From: an uncultured bacterium
GTDB taxonomy: Bacteria; Hydrogenedentota; Hydrogenedentia; Hydrogenedentales; CAITNO01
Assembly (NCBI GenBank): GCA_937923585.1
Contig: CALDSM010000094.1
Location: 1-7,872, forward strand
Direction: 5' to 3'
Length of the DNA stretch: 7,872 bases
How positions within the stretch are numbered: position 1 is the stretch's first letter; every line of letters begins with the position of its first letter. The notes below the pieces were generated by a model, which saw nothing but the letters and a program-made list of their open reading frames with translations, had not been told where the DNA came from and did no database searches. Positions 1 to 6,100 of this stretch are shown here, one piece after another. The position numbers were made by a program, and so were the translations under genes.

Positions 1-35
1 CTACACTCTTTCCCTACACGACGCTCTTCCGATCT
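1..35 (+). other. Illumina TruSeq universal (P5-side) adapter, not biological
   Basis: These bases equal the last 35 bases of the Illumina TruSeq universal adapter and end in the familiar GCTCTTCCGATCT. The adapter stops exactly before the biological sequence at 36. This is library contamination left in the assembly, and any reading frame running through it is artificial. Confidence 0.98.
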
Positions 36-98
36 CGGTGCATCAACGGACCGGGTTGGGATGATAACGATCTGTGCGCGCGCATGCAACGCCAGTGA
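36..98 (+). CDS. Possible C-terminal tail of a truncated plus-strand gene
   Basis: The frame beginning at 36 is open for 20 codons up to a TGA at 96-98, and it also runs open through the adapter, so its 5' end is missing. The tail includes GWDDNDLCARMQRQ. An aromatic-acidic stretch of the GW-D/E-D-D-L kind occurs near the end of some GT-A-fold glycosyltransferases, so a glycosyltransferase tail is conceivable, but twenty residues are too few to assign a family. A GC-rich hairpin begins 8 bases after the stop and could end both this gene and the convergent EF-hand gene. The minus strand is also open here, so the coding direction is uncertain. The call is an inference. Confidence 0.25.
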   Translation, partial: RCINGPGWDDNDLCARMQRQ

Positions 99-105
99 AC
101 GACAA

Positions 106-136
106 CGCGCCGGACCGCTTGAAGCCGTCCGGCGCG
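106..136 (-). terminator. Hairpin downstream of the EF-hand gene, possibly bidirectional
   Basis: Arms 106-115 (CGCGCCGGAC) and 127-136 pair perfectly over 10 bp. The loop can form four further pairs at most. The hairpin lies 31 bases past the stop of the minus-strand EF-hand gene and 8 bases past the possible plus-strand stop at 98. The minus-strand flank begins TTGTCGTT, which is only weakly T-rich, so termination efficiency is uncertain. Confidence 0.55.
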
Positions 137-167
137 CAGTATGACGCTTCTAATCTGCTCCGATGGA

Positions 168-791
168 TCAGGATTCTTTCTTCCGGTCCGCCTTGGTGAT
201 TGCCCCGTCGCCGTCCTTGTCCAGTTTCTTGAACTCTTCCTGCGTCAGGTTCGGCCGGACGGCCTTGAGTTCGTCGAAACTGACCTTGCCGTCATTGTTG
301 ACGTCGGCCTCTTTCATCTTTCCGCCCGGCTTGTGGTCCGGTTTCCCGGCAGTCGCGGGCGCGTCCTTCGGCATGTCCGCCTTGGTCAATGCGCCGTCCT
401 TGTCGTGATCCATCGCCTTGAACCGTTCCTCGGTCATCTTCGGGCGGACCGCCTTCACTTCGTCGAGCGTGGCCTTGTCGTCCTTGTTCGCGTCCGCCTC
501 TTTGATCAGTGCCAGAAGACCGCCGCCGGGCCTGCCCTGGGGACGGTCCGCCTTGTCCAGCGCACCGTCGCTGTTCGTGTCCAACTGTTTGAACCGCTCC
601 GGTGTCATCTTGGGCCGCACCGCCTTCAATTCCTCGAAGGTGACCTTCCCGTCCTTGTTTGCGTCCGCCTGCTGCATCATCCCGGGCCCCTTGTGGCCTG
701 CCTTCGTGGCCTTGTCCGACTGCGCCCAGGCAAATGTCCCCATCATCAGTGCCGCTGCAAGCGCCGCCGCCGTCATTCCCGTATGCTTCAT
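168..791 (-). CDS. Exported protein with six EF-hand calcium-binding loops
   Basis: The predicted product is 207 residues. It begins with a Sec signal peptide: a basic start, a hydrophobic Ala/Leu/Met stretch at about 6-20, and likely cleavage at AWA|Q after residue 23. The mature part carries six 12-residue EF-hand loops at 43-54, 71-82, 100-111, 128-139, 163-174 and 191-202, for example DANKDGKVTFEE and DKDGDGAITKAD. They form three pairs joined by Pro/Gly/Lys linkers. The ATG at 791 is chosen because GAGGAG (801-806) lies 9 bases upstream and the signal peptide starts there; an in-frame ATG at 899 only adds residues without a signal. The protein probably binds Ca2+ in the periplasm or outside the cell as a buffer, sensor or structural module. 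No catalytic domain is visible. It appears monocistronic and I see no link to the sugar genes. Confidence 0.9.
   Translation of the reverse strand: MKHTGMTAAALAAALMMGTFAWAQSDKATKAGHKGPGMMQQADANKDGKVTFEELKAVRPKMTPERFKQLDTNSDGALDKADRPQGRPGGGLLALIKEADANKDDKATLDEVKAVRPKMTEERFKAMDHDKDGALTKADMPKDAPATAGKPDHKPGGKMKEADVNNDGKVSFDELKAVRPNLTQEEFKKLDKDGDGAITKADRKKES
183..671 (-). repeat. Three tandem EF-hand-pair modules inside the CDS
   Basis: Three modules, at residues 41-84, 98-140 and 160-203 of the EF-hand protein, share the plan loop, then (E/D)xKAVRP(K/N)(M/L)T, then an (E/R)(R/E)FK helix, then loop, then KAD. Their first loops start at 43, 100 and 163, and within each pair the two loops are exactly 28 residues apart. 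The likeness extends to the DNA: the bases coding KAD(R/M) and DANKD recur with few changes. This indicates internal triplication of a two-EF-hand unit. Confidence 0.85.
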
Positions 792-813
792 CGTTCGCGT
801 CTCCTCGTTTTCT

Positions 814-828
814 CCGGGCTTTGCCCGG
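814..828 (-). other. Small leader hairpin next to the ribosome binding site of the EF-hand gene
   Basis: CCGGGC (814-819) and GCCCGG (823-828) pair perfectly around a 3-base loop, 7 bases upstream of the GAGGAG site on the minus strand. A 10-bp palindrome, GGCATATGCC (827-836), abuts it. A perfect TTGACA reads on the minus strand at 842-837, but no -10 element follows at 17 bp. TTGAAC at 857-852 with CATATG at 834-829 (17-bp spacer) is a weak promoter alternative. The function is unknown. Confidence 0.3.
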
Positions 829-1011
829 CATATGCCTGTCAACCACAGCCCGTTCAACACCGCCTCCCCACAAAAGTTCCGAGACTGCTTGAATGGCAAA
901 CAGGAGCCTTTGGTCTAGAACGGAGAGCGAGGATCAACCTGATGGAAACGGCCGTAACGGCATGGATTCGATGGGCTTCGTGCGTCCTTCGCCCGAAGGG
1001 TCTGGATATGG

Positions 1012-1046
1012 AACGGGCCGGACTTGTCTGCCAAGCCCGGCCCGTT
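1012..1046 (-). terminator. Hairpin after the first Gfo/Idh/MocA gene
   Basis: AACGGGCCGG (1012-1021) pairs perfectly with 1037-1046. After one mismatch a further 4 bp form (1023-1026 with 1032-1035), leaving a 5-base loop. The structure starts 15 bases past the TAG stop at 1062-1064. The minus-strand downstream flank (CCATATCC) has no U-tract, so this may be a 3' stabilising structure or a terminator of unusual form. Confidence 0.55.
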
Positions 1047-1061
1047 GTTCCTGGTCAACGG

Positions 1062-2129
1062 CTACTTGATGGGAATTTCCCGGTTCTTCTTCGAGGAGAG
1101 ATAAATCGCGTCAATGATCTTCTGGATGCGCAGCGATTCCTCCGGCTGAACCATGACGGGCAGGTTCTTCTCCACGCATTCGCAGAAATGCCGAACCTCG
1201 CGGCGGTGTCCATCCTCGTCCGACAGGTAATCCCAGGTCGTGTGGTTCAGCGAATCGTGGTCGGCGCCGAAGAATCCCAGCGGGTTGGTTCCCACGCCGC
1301 CCTTGTCTCCGAGTATGTAGAGGTTCTCCGTTTCCTGGGCAATGTTTGCCGCCCACGAGACCTGCATCTGCATGGTGACCCCGCCTTCAAAACGAATAAA
1401 CGCCGTGGCGTAATCCTCCACGTCAAACTCTTTGGGCGGATACGGACGGCCCCAGTCGGCGTTGAACAGGCTCTCGCGGTCGCCAAATTTGCGGTAGACC
1501 TTGCCGCTGGCCGCGACGGGCTTGGGACAACCCATGAGCCATACGCACAGATCCATCATGTGAACGCCGATGTCTATGAGCGGGCCGCCCAAGGACTCCT
1601 TCGCAATGTGGAACTTGCCCCATCCGGGAATGCCGCGGCGGCGGAGCCATTTGGTCTCGGCCGTGTAGATCTCGCCGACTGCGCCGCTCTGGATGACCTC
1701 TTTGAGCTTCTGCGCACGCGCCTCAAACCGCATGTGCTGGGCAACCATGAGTTTCTTGCGGGCAGCCTTGGCGGCCTTGATCATCGCCAGGCACTCGGCG
1801 GTGTTCATCGCCATGGGCTTTTCCACCAGCACGTTCGCCCCGGCGTTCAGCCCGGCAATCGTGGCCGGCGCATGCACCCGGTTCTGGGTACACACGTCAA
1901 TGATGTCAAACTCGTGCGCCCGCAGCATGGCCCTGTAGTCCGCATAGGTTTTCGCGGCGCGGCACTGGGCCGCCTCGGTTTCGCGCCGTTCCTTGATTAG
2001 GTCGCAGACACCGACCACCTGCACGCGCCCCTCCTCCTCCAACTGCCGCCAATAGGGCAGATGCTGCTCCCGGCATATCGCACCGGAGCCGATGATCCCG
2101 ACCTTGAGTACCTTGCCAGCCTTTGCCAT
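1062..2129 (-). CDS. Gfo/Idh/MocA-family NAD(P)-dependent oxidoreductase
   Basis: The product is 355 residues, normal for the family. The N-terminal Rossmann fold shows GIIGSGAICREQH (11-23) with the GxGxxC/G-type dinucleotide loop, VVGVCD closing the second strand (38-43), and the family EKP motif at 103-105, whose lysine is usually the catalytic/NAD-contacting residue. The C-terminal domain carries GGPLIDIGVHMMDL (181-194), containing the expected Asp186/His190 pair. No signal peptide is visible, so it should be cytoplasmic. The ATG at 2129 is preceded by AGGGAG (2136-2141) at 6 bases. Members oxidise or reduce hydroxyls of sugars, inositols or glycosides with NAD(P); the exact substrate cannot be assigned. 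It is divergent from the exported TIM-barrel gene at 2400, with which it may share a control region. Confidence 0.93.
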   Translation of the reverse strand: MAKAGKVLKVGIIGSGAICREQHLPYWRQLEEEGRVQVVGVCDLIKERRETEAAQCRAAKTYADYRAMLRAHEFDIIDVCTQNRVHAPATIAGLNAGANVLVEKPMAMNTAECLAMIKAAKAARKKLMVAQHMRFEARAQKLKEVIQSGAVGEIYTAETKWLRRRGIPGWGKFHIAKESLGGPLIDIGVHMMDLCVWLMGCPKPVAASGKVYRKFGDRESLFNADWGRPYPPKEFDVEDYATAFIRFEGGVTMQMQVSWAANIAQETENLYILGDKGGVGTNPLGFFGADHDSLNHTTWDYLSDEDGHRREVRHFCECVEKNLPVMVQPEESLRIQKIIDAIYLSSKKNREIPIK

Positions 2130-2275
2130 GTGATTCTCCCTGCATTGAGATTATGGGTGGTGATTGGGTTGTTTGCCCGCGACCGGCCAGCAGTCAGGCC
2201 GCCCGGAAAACGCGTGATGATAATGCATGGCCGGCCTTTCGCGCCACCCGGCCGGAGATTTTGCTGAAACGCCGG

Positions 2276-2304
2276 TTTACTTCGCAGGGTCCATTGGTTA
2301 TGAT
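2276..2304 (+). promoter_or_regulatory. Candidate sigma70-type promoter for the exported TIM-barrel gene
   Basis: TTTACT (2276-2281) and TATGAT (2299-2304) are separated by 17 bases and resemble -35 and -10 boxes. Transcription would begin near 2311, giving a leader of about 90 bases before the ATG at 2400. This is the best match I found in the 270-base divergent gap 2130-2399. No equally good promoter was found for the minus-strand gene at 2129. Confidence 0.4.
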
Positions 2305-2399
2305 AGTCCCCGGTATTCGCGAACAAGAGTGTGCCGGTTCGCTCCGGCCGCCTCAGGGATAAAACCAGAGCATAACGCTCAATCGGAAAAGGAGAAACC

Positions 2400-3302
2400 A
2401 TGACGCACAAAGCCATCGTTATCACTGTCTGCGCACTGGTTGCGGGCGCGGTCTGTTTTGCGCTTCCCGCGGGTGCGCAGGAAGCCGCCAAGGGCTGCCC
2501 CACCGCCGAGTCCATCGGATGGCAACTGGGCTGCCAGGCCTACAGCTTCAACAAGTTTACGTTCTTCGAGGCAGTGGACAAGACCGCCTCCCTCGGGCTC
2601 AAGTGGATTGAGGCCTACCCGGGCCAGCGCCTGAGCAAGGATTTGCCGGAAACGGTCAAGTTTGACCATGACATGCTCGACCAATACCAGAAAGAGGCGC
2701 TGAACAAGCTCAAGTCCGCCGGAGTAACCCTTGTCAATTACGGTGTGGTCGGCCTGCCGAACAAGGAGGCGGAAGCCCGCAAGGTGTTTGACTTCGCGCA
2801 GGTAATGGGCATCAAGACCATTGTCTCGGAACCTGCCCCGGCGGCGCTGCCGCTCATTGACAAGCTCTGCGAGGAATACGACATCAAGGTGGCCATCCAC
2901 AACCACCCCAAGCCGTCCCTTTACTGGGATTACAAGAAGCTTCTGGAGGCGACCAAGGGCGTGAGCGCGCGCATCGGCTCCTGTTCTGACACCGGCCATT
3001 GGACGCGGTCCGGCATTTCGCCCCTGGAGGCAATCACGGCACTCTGTGACGCCAAGCGCGTCGTGTCGCTGCATTTCAAGGACCTCAATGAATTCGGAAA
3101 CCCCGAGGCGCACGACGTGGCCTGGGGTGACGGCAAGTCCGAGGCCAAGGCCGTGCTCGGGGAACTGTACAAGACCGGCTTCAAGGGCATGTTCGCCATC
3201 GAATATGAATACAACTGGGAGAATTCGGTTCCCGACATCGCCGTCTGCGTGGCGAATTTTGAGAAGATGGCGCAGGAGCTGGTCGCCGCGGGCAAGAAGT
3301 AG
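2400..3302 (+). CDS. Exported sugar-phosphate isomerase/epimerase-like TIM barrel
   Basis: The product is 300 residues. Residues 1-26 form a Sec signal peptide: Lys4, a hydrophobic core at about 5-22, and cleavage at AGA|QE. The mature protein is an AP-endonuclease-2-like (xylose-isomerase-like) TIM barrel starting at IGWQLGCQAYSF (39-50). Likely metal-site residues are Glu71, Glu144, His167/His169 (IHNHP), Asp197 and His200 (CSDTGHW), His225 (LHFKD) and Glu268. The ATG at 2400 has AAAAGGAG ending 5 bases upstream. Family members isomerise, epimerise or eliminate from keto sugars and cyclitols using a divalent metal. Export to the periplasm is notable because the neighbouring dehydrogenases lack signals. 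The gene runs divergently from the dehydrogenase at 2129 and convergently with the sulfatase. The precise reaction is unknown. Confidence 0.9.
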   Translation: MTHKAIVITVCALVAGAVCFALPAGAQEAAKGCPTAESIGWQLGCQAYSFNKFTFFEAVDKTASLGLKWIEAYPGQRLSKDLPETVKFDHDMLDQYQKEALNKLKSAGVTLVNYGVVGLPNKEAEARKVFDFAQVMGIKTIVSEPAPAALPLIDKLCEEYDIKVAIHNHPKPSLYWDYKKLLEATKGVSARIGSCSDTGHWTRSGISPLEAITALCDAKRVVSLHFKDLNEFGNPEAHDVAWGDGKSEAKAVLGELYKTGFKGMFAIEYEYNWENSVPDIAVCVANFEKMAQELVAAGKK

Positions 3303-3320
3303 CCCCCCCACGGACAAACC

Positions 3321-3350
3321 ATGGCCCCCGACGCGCGCGTCGGGGGCCAT
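3321..3350 (+). terminator. 30-base perfect palindrome at the end of the exported TIM-barrel gene
   Basis: The arms 3321-3335 and 3336-3350 are exact reverse complements (ATGGCCCCCGACGCG and its complement) with no spacer, so the actual loop would open at the central CGCG. It starts 18 bases after the TAG stop. Downstream GCTCTTTG on the plus strand and GGTTTGTCC on the minus strand are only mildly U-rich. It lies between convergent genes, so it may act in both directions. Confidence 0.6.
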
Positions 3351-3366
3351 GCTCTTTGAAATGTGG

Positions 3367-3386
3367 GACAGGCGCCCTCGCCTGTC
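3367..3386. repeat. Second hairpin in the convergent gap, REP-like candidate
   Basis: GACAGGCG (3367-3374) and CGCCTGTC (3379-3386) pair perfectly around the loop CCCT, 16 bases after the neighbouring 30-base palindrome and 57 bases past the sulfatase stop. It has no U-tract. The compact GC-rich stem-loop in a convergent intergenic gap is what a dispersed palindromic (REP-like) element looks like, but only one copy is visible here. It could alternatively be the 3' hairpin of the sulfatase gene. Confidence 0.4.
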
Positions 3387-3443
3387 ATTCCGTGGGCATC
3401 CGGTACAAATCGCCTACCTGGGGTGGCTGTTTCATACTCTCTA

Positions 3444-4937
3444 TTACCGGTACTGCCGTGCCCAGTCTTCCATGCGCAGGTCTTCGCAGCGCATGCGCCA
3501 GCGGATAAGGTCCTCCGCCGCACAACGGCAGACTTCGCCGTATTCAGCGCGCCCCGCCAGATTGTGGAACTCGCCGGGGTCCTCCTGCACGTCAAAGAGC
3601 ATGGGGGGCAGCGTCTTCTCGCCAAAGATCACATATTTGTACCGTTCTCCCCGGCGCACCCACAGCCTGCATTCTTCGGGTTTGGCCCCCCCAGGCTCGG
3701 CCAGCAGGTTGTAGTAGTAGAACTCGAAGAATGCCGCGCTCTTGCCCCGCGCATCTTCCTGCCCCCAAAGGACCGGTAGCAACGAGTTTCCCTGCGCGCG
3801 GGGCAACGGGGGAACACCCAGGAACTCGCAGATGCTCGGCGCGATGTCCACGTTTTCGACGAGGTCCGGGCATCGTGAACCGCGTCTTCCGTCCGCTTCA
3901 GGTCTCGGGTCGCGGACAATCAGCGGCACGCGCATGGCCTGTTCATAGAAATGCGGCTTTCCGGAAAGGTAATGATCGCCCAGATAGGTGCCGTGGTCGG
4001 CGCCAAAGACAATCAACGTGTTGTCCCACACGCCGCTTTCTTTTATGGCATCCATCAGCCGCCCGATGCAGGCGTCTATTTCCGTCACCATCCCAAAGTA
4101 GCAGGCCCGCACCTCCCGCCATATCAGCTCGTCCAGGAAGTCCCGCTTGGCGGCATCGGGCCGCATCCGCGCGAAATAGGGATGCGGCTCTTCGCGTTCC
4201 CGCGCGTCACGAACCGGCTCAGGAACGCTTTCCGGCAGATACATGCTGCTGTACGGGGCCGGTGTGAGATAGGGCGGGTGCGGTTTGACATAGTTCACGT
4301 TAAGAACCCACCCTTTGCCGCGGTTCTCCCGGATGAAATCCACGGCTTTGCCCGTGAGAAAATTCGCCTCGCTGTCCTCCTCTCTGTAGAGCGCGGGATA
4401 ATGGCAGGGAAGGTGGCCGTTCAAACCCTCCTCGGGGACCACGGTTGTCCGCATTCCATGACGGTTACACTGGTCTGCCGAATAGCCTTTTTCCCGAAGG
4501 CTGGCGAACCACTCGGGAGAATCGTGTTCATGGTCGAGAACCACGCGAAAGCCCGGAAGATAATGGTCATAGCAGAGTGCGGCGCGGTGCGGATGGCCTT
4601 CCGGTAGAACACCGGGATCAACGGCATAGTCATTGTAGCCCGCAATGCAGGGATCCATCCCCCGCGCGCGGAGCCACAGGGCAAGATTGTCTTCTGCCTC
4701 GGCCAGGGGAGTCATGTTGTCCACCACGCCAGTCGAACACATGTACCGGCCCGTGTAGAGGGACATGCGGCTCGGCGCGCAGGGTGAAGCCTGGCAGTGG
4801 CACCGCTCGAAGGAGACGCCCTCACGCATAAGGGCATCCAGGTTCGGGGTCTTCACCAATCCCGCCCATGGCCCGAACAGACACTCAGGCCGGAACTCAT
4901 CGGACAGGATAAAGAGCACGTTCTTTTGAACGGACAA
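3444..4937 (-). CDS. Cytoplasmic sulfatase-superfamily hydrolase, phosphonate-monoester-hydrolase-like
   Basis: The product is 497 residues, within the usual range for the family. The formylglycine signature is CAPSR at 53-57, so Cys53 should be converted to formylglycine; RMSLYTGR follows. Metal and active-site candidates are Asp13, Asp314-His315 (GADHG), Lys327 and His220 (VKPHPP). The start SDEFRPE, VKTPNLDALMREGVSF, and the YNDYAVDP stretch resemble phosphonate monoester hydrolases/phosphodiesterases more than secreted arylsulfatases, and no signal peptide is present. The likely reaction is hydrolysis of a sulfate, phosphate or phosphonate ester. Translation must begin at TTG 4937: an in-frame TGA lies two codons upstream (4943-4941), the next Met is residue 37 beyond the first strand, and GAGGG (4945-4949) sits 7 bases upstream. 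The formylglycine-generating enzyme is not in the window. Confidence 0.9.
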   Translation of the reverse strand: MSVQKNVLFILSDEFRPECLFGPWAGLVKTPNLDALMREGVSFERCHCQASPCAPSRMSLYTGRYMCSTGVVDNMTPLAEAEDNLALWLRARGMDPCIAGYNDYAVDPGVLPEGHPHRAALCYDHYLPGFRVVLDHEHDSPEWFASLREKGYSADQCNRHGMRTTVVPEEGLNGHLPCHYPALYREEDSEANFLTGKAVDFIRENRGKGWVLNVNYVKPHPPYLTPAPYSSMYLPESVPEPVRDAREREEPHPYFARMRPDAAKRDFLDELIWREVRACYFGMVTEIDACIGRLMDAIKESGVWDNTLIVFGADHGTYLGDHYLSGKPHFYEQAMRVPLIVRDPRPEADGRRGSRCPDLVENVDIAPSICEFLGVPPLPRAQGNSLLPVLWGQEDARGKSAAFFEFYYYNLLAEPGGAKPEECRLWVRRGERYKYVIFGEKTLPPMLFDVQEDPGEFHNLAGRAEYGEVCRCAAEDLIRWRMRCEDLRMEDWARQYR

Positions 4938-4987
4938 CCTTCAGCCCTCTCTCACCCCTCGCATTCCCGCCAAAACCTCATTGCCAT

Positions 4988-5030
4988 AAAAAACCGGGGC
5001 CGGGCGTGCAGCCCAACCCCGGTTCCTTTT
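4988..5030 (-). terminator. Intrinsic terminator after the cytoplasmic TIM-barrel gene
   Basis: AACCGGGG (4992-4999) pairs with CCCCGGTT (5017-5024), and after a 2x2 internal loop GGGC (5002-5005) pairs with GCCC (5011-5014) around GTGCA. On the minus strand the stem is followed directly by a T-run (complement of the A-run 4988-4993), a textbook rho-independent form, 22 bases past the stop at 5047. The plus-strand side, CCTTTTCTC, is also T-rich. Confidence 0.8.
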
Positions 5031-5046
5031 CTCTCCTGCGCTGGGA

Positions 5047-6009
5047 TCAGGCCCAGGTCATCGCCGTGGGCTTCTCAAAGATCACACACTGCTTGAGGAA
5101 ACTGACCGCCTTGGTCAGGCCTTCCCAGTTCGACATGATGCTGTCCTCGTGTTCGATGCTGATGGCACCGTCATAACCGACCATGCGCAGCGTCGAGAAG
5201 AAGTCATTCCACCACTTCATGTCATGGCCGTAGCCGCAGGTGCGGAACACCCATGAACGGTGGATTTCGTCGCCGTAGGGCTTGTAGTCGTTGACGCCGT
5301 TCACCGCCGCATTGGGCCAATGCACAATCGAGTCCTTGGCATGCACGTGGTAGATTGCCTTGCCGAGCGCCTTGACACACTCGCACGGCTCCATGCCCTG
5401 CCAAAACAGGTGGCTGGGGTCGAAATTGGCGCCAAGGCTCGTGCCGCACTCTTTGCGCAGCCGCAGCAGCGTCTCGGGGTTGTAGACGACAAATCCCGGA
5501 TGCATCTCGAAGGCAAACTTCACGCCGTGGTCCTTCAGGAACTGCGCCTGCTTCTTCCAGTACGGGATGACCACCTCGTTCCACTGGTAGTCCAGGATCT
5601 GAAGGTAGTCGGGCGGCCATGCGCAGGTCACCCAGTTCGGCAGCATCGCCTTCTTGTCGGAACCCGGGCAGCCCGAGAAACCGTTGACGACCTTCACGCC
5701 CAGCAGTTCGGCGAGGAGGATGGTCTCCTTCTCCACTTCCGCGTTGGCCTTCGCATAGGCCGGGTCGGGATGGATCGGGTTGCCGTGGCAGCTCAGTGCG
5801 CTGATTTCCAGGCCTTCGCCCTTCAGCAGCGCCAGCAATTCCTCGCGCTTCGGCTTCGAGGCAAGCAGTTCCTTGCGGGGGCAATGCGGGTCGCCCGGGT
5901 AGTTTCCCGTGCCCATCTCAACCGTCTGGAGGCCCAGCGGCCGGACCATCTCCAGCACCTTCTTCAGCGGCTTGTCGCTGTACATCGCGGTCAACATGCC
6001 AAGTTTCAT
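5047..6009 (-). CDS. Sugar-phosphate isomerase/epimerase family TIM barrel (cytoplasmic)
   Basis: The product is 320 residues with no signal peptide. It is an AP-endonuclease-2-like TIM barrel with candidate metal or catalytic residues Glu31 (VEMGTGNYPGD), His75 (SCHGNP), Glu168/His170 (FEMHP), Asp197/His200 (NFDPSH), His221/His223 (HVHAKD) and Glu286 (SIEHED). The ATG at 6009 is preferred over the upstream in-frame ATG at 6087 because AGGGAG (6017-6022) lies 7 bases before it and the barrel's first strand, KLGMLTAMYS, begins there. It follows the dehydrogenase at 6101-7267 in the same direction with a 91-base gap, so it probably acts on the keto sugar or cyclitol that enzyme makes, as an epimerase, isomerase or lyase. 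The substrate is unknown. Confidence 0.92.
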   Translation of the reverse strand: MKLGMLTAMYSDKPLKKVLEMVRPLGLQTVEMGTGNYPGDPHCPRKELLASKPKREELLALLKGEGLEISALSCHGNPIHPDPAYAKANAEVEKETILLAELLGVKVVNGFSGCPGSDKKAMLPNWVTCAWPPDYLQILDYQWNEVVIPYWKKQAQFLKDHGVKFAFEMHPGFVVYNPETLLRLRKECGTSLGANFDPSHLFWQGMEPCECVKALGKAIYHVHAKDSIVHWPNAAVNGVNDYKPYGDEIHRSWVFRTCGYGHDMKWWNDFFSTLRMVGYDGAISIEHEDSIMSNWEGLTKAVSFLKQCVIFEKPTAMTWA

Positions 6010-6050
6010 TTCATAGCTCCCTGTCGTGGTCTCCACCGTTCTCTGAAAGG

Positions 6051-6074
6051 CGCCCCGCACCCAAGTGCGGGGCG
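6051..6074 (-). terminator. Hairpin between the second dehydrogenase and its TIM-barrel partner
   Basis: CGCCCCGCAC (6051-6060) and GTGCGGGGCG (6065-6074) form a perfect 10-bp stem with a 4-base loop, 26 bases past the stop of the upstream gene. On the minus strand it is followed by CCTTTCAG, a short pyrimidine run. It may partly terminate transcription or set different mRNA levels for the two genes. Confidence 0.5.
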
Positions 6075-6100
6075 TCCACAATCTCATGCTCAGCCGGGTC

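Noticed and set aside
837..842. Perfect TTGACA on the minus strand upstream of the EF-hand gene
   Set aside because: The sequence 17 bases downstream is GCCCGG, not a -10 box, so it is not accepted as a promoter by itself.
141..2000. 619-codon open frame on the plus strand
   Set aside because: It lies antisense to the EF-hand and dehydrogenase genes and spans the gap between them. It has no ribosome binding site, no recognisable domain, and an Arg/Leu/His/Val-rich composition typical of reverse frames in GC-rich genes.
2379..3350. 323-codon minus-strand frame opposite the exported TIM barrel
   Set aside because: The plus-strand frame has a signal peptide, ribosome binding site and metal-site residues; the reverse frame has none of these and starts inside the palindrome.
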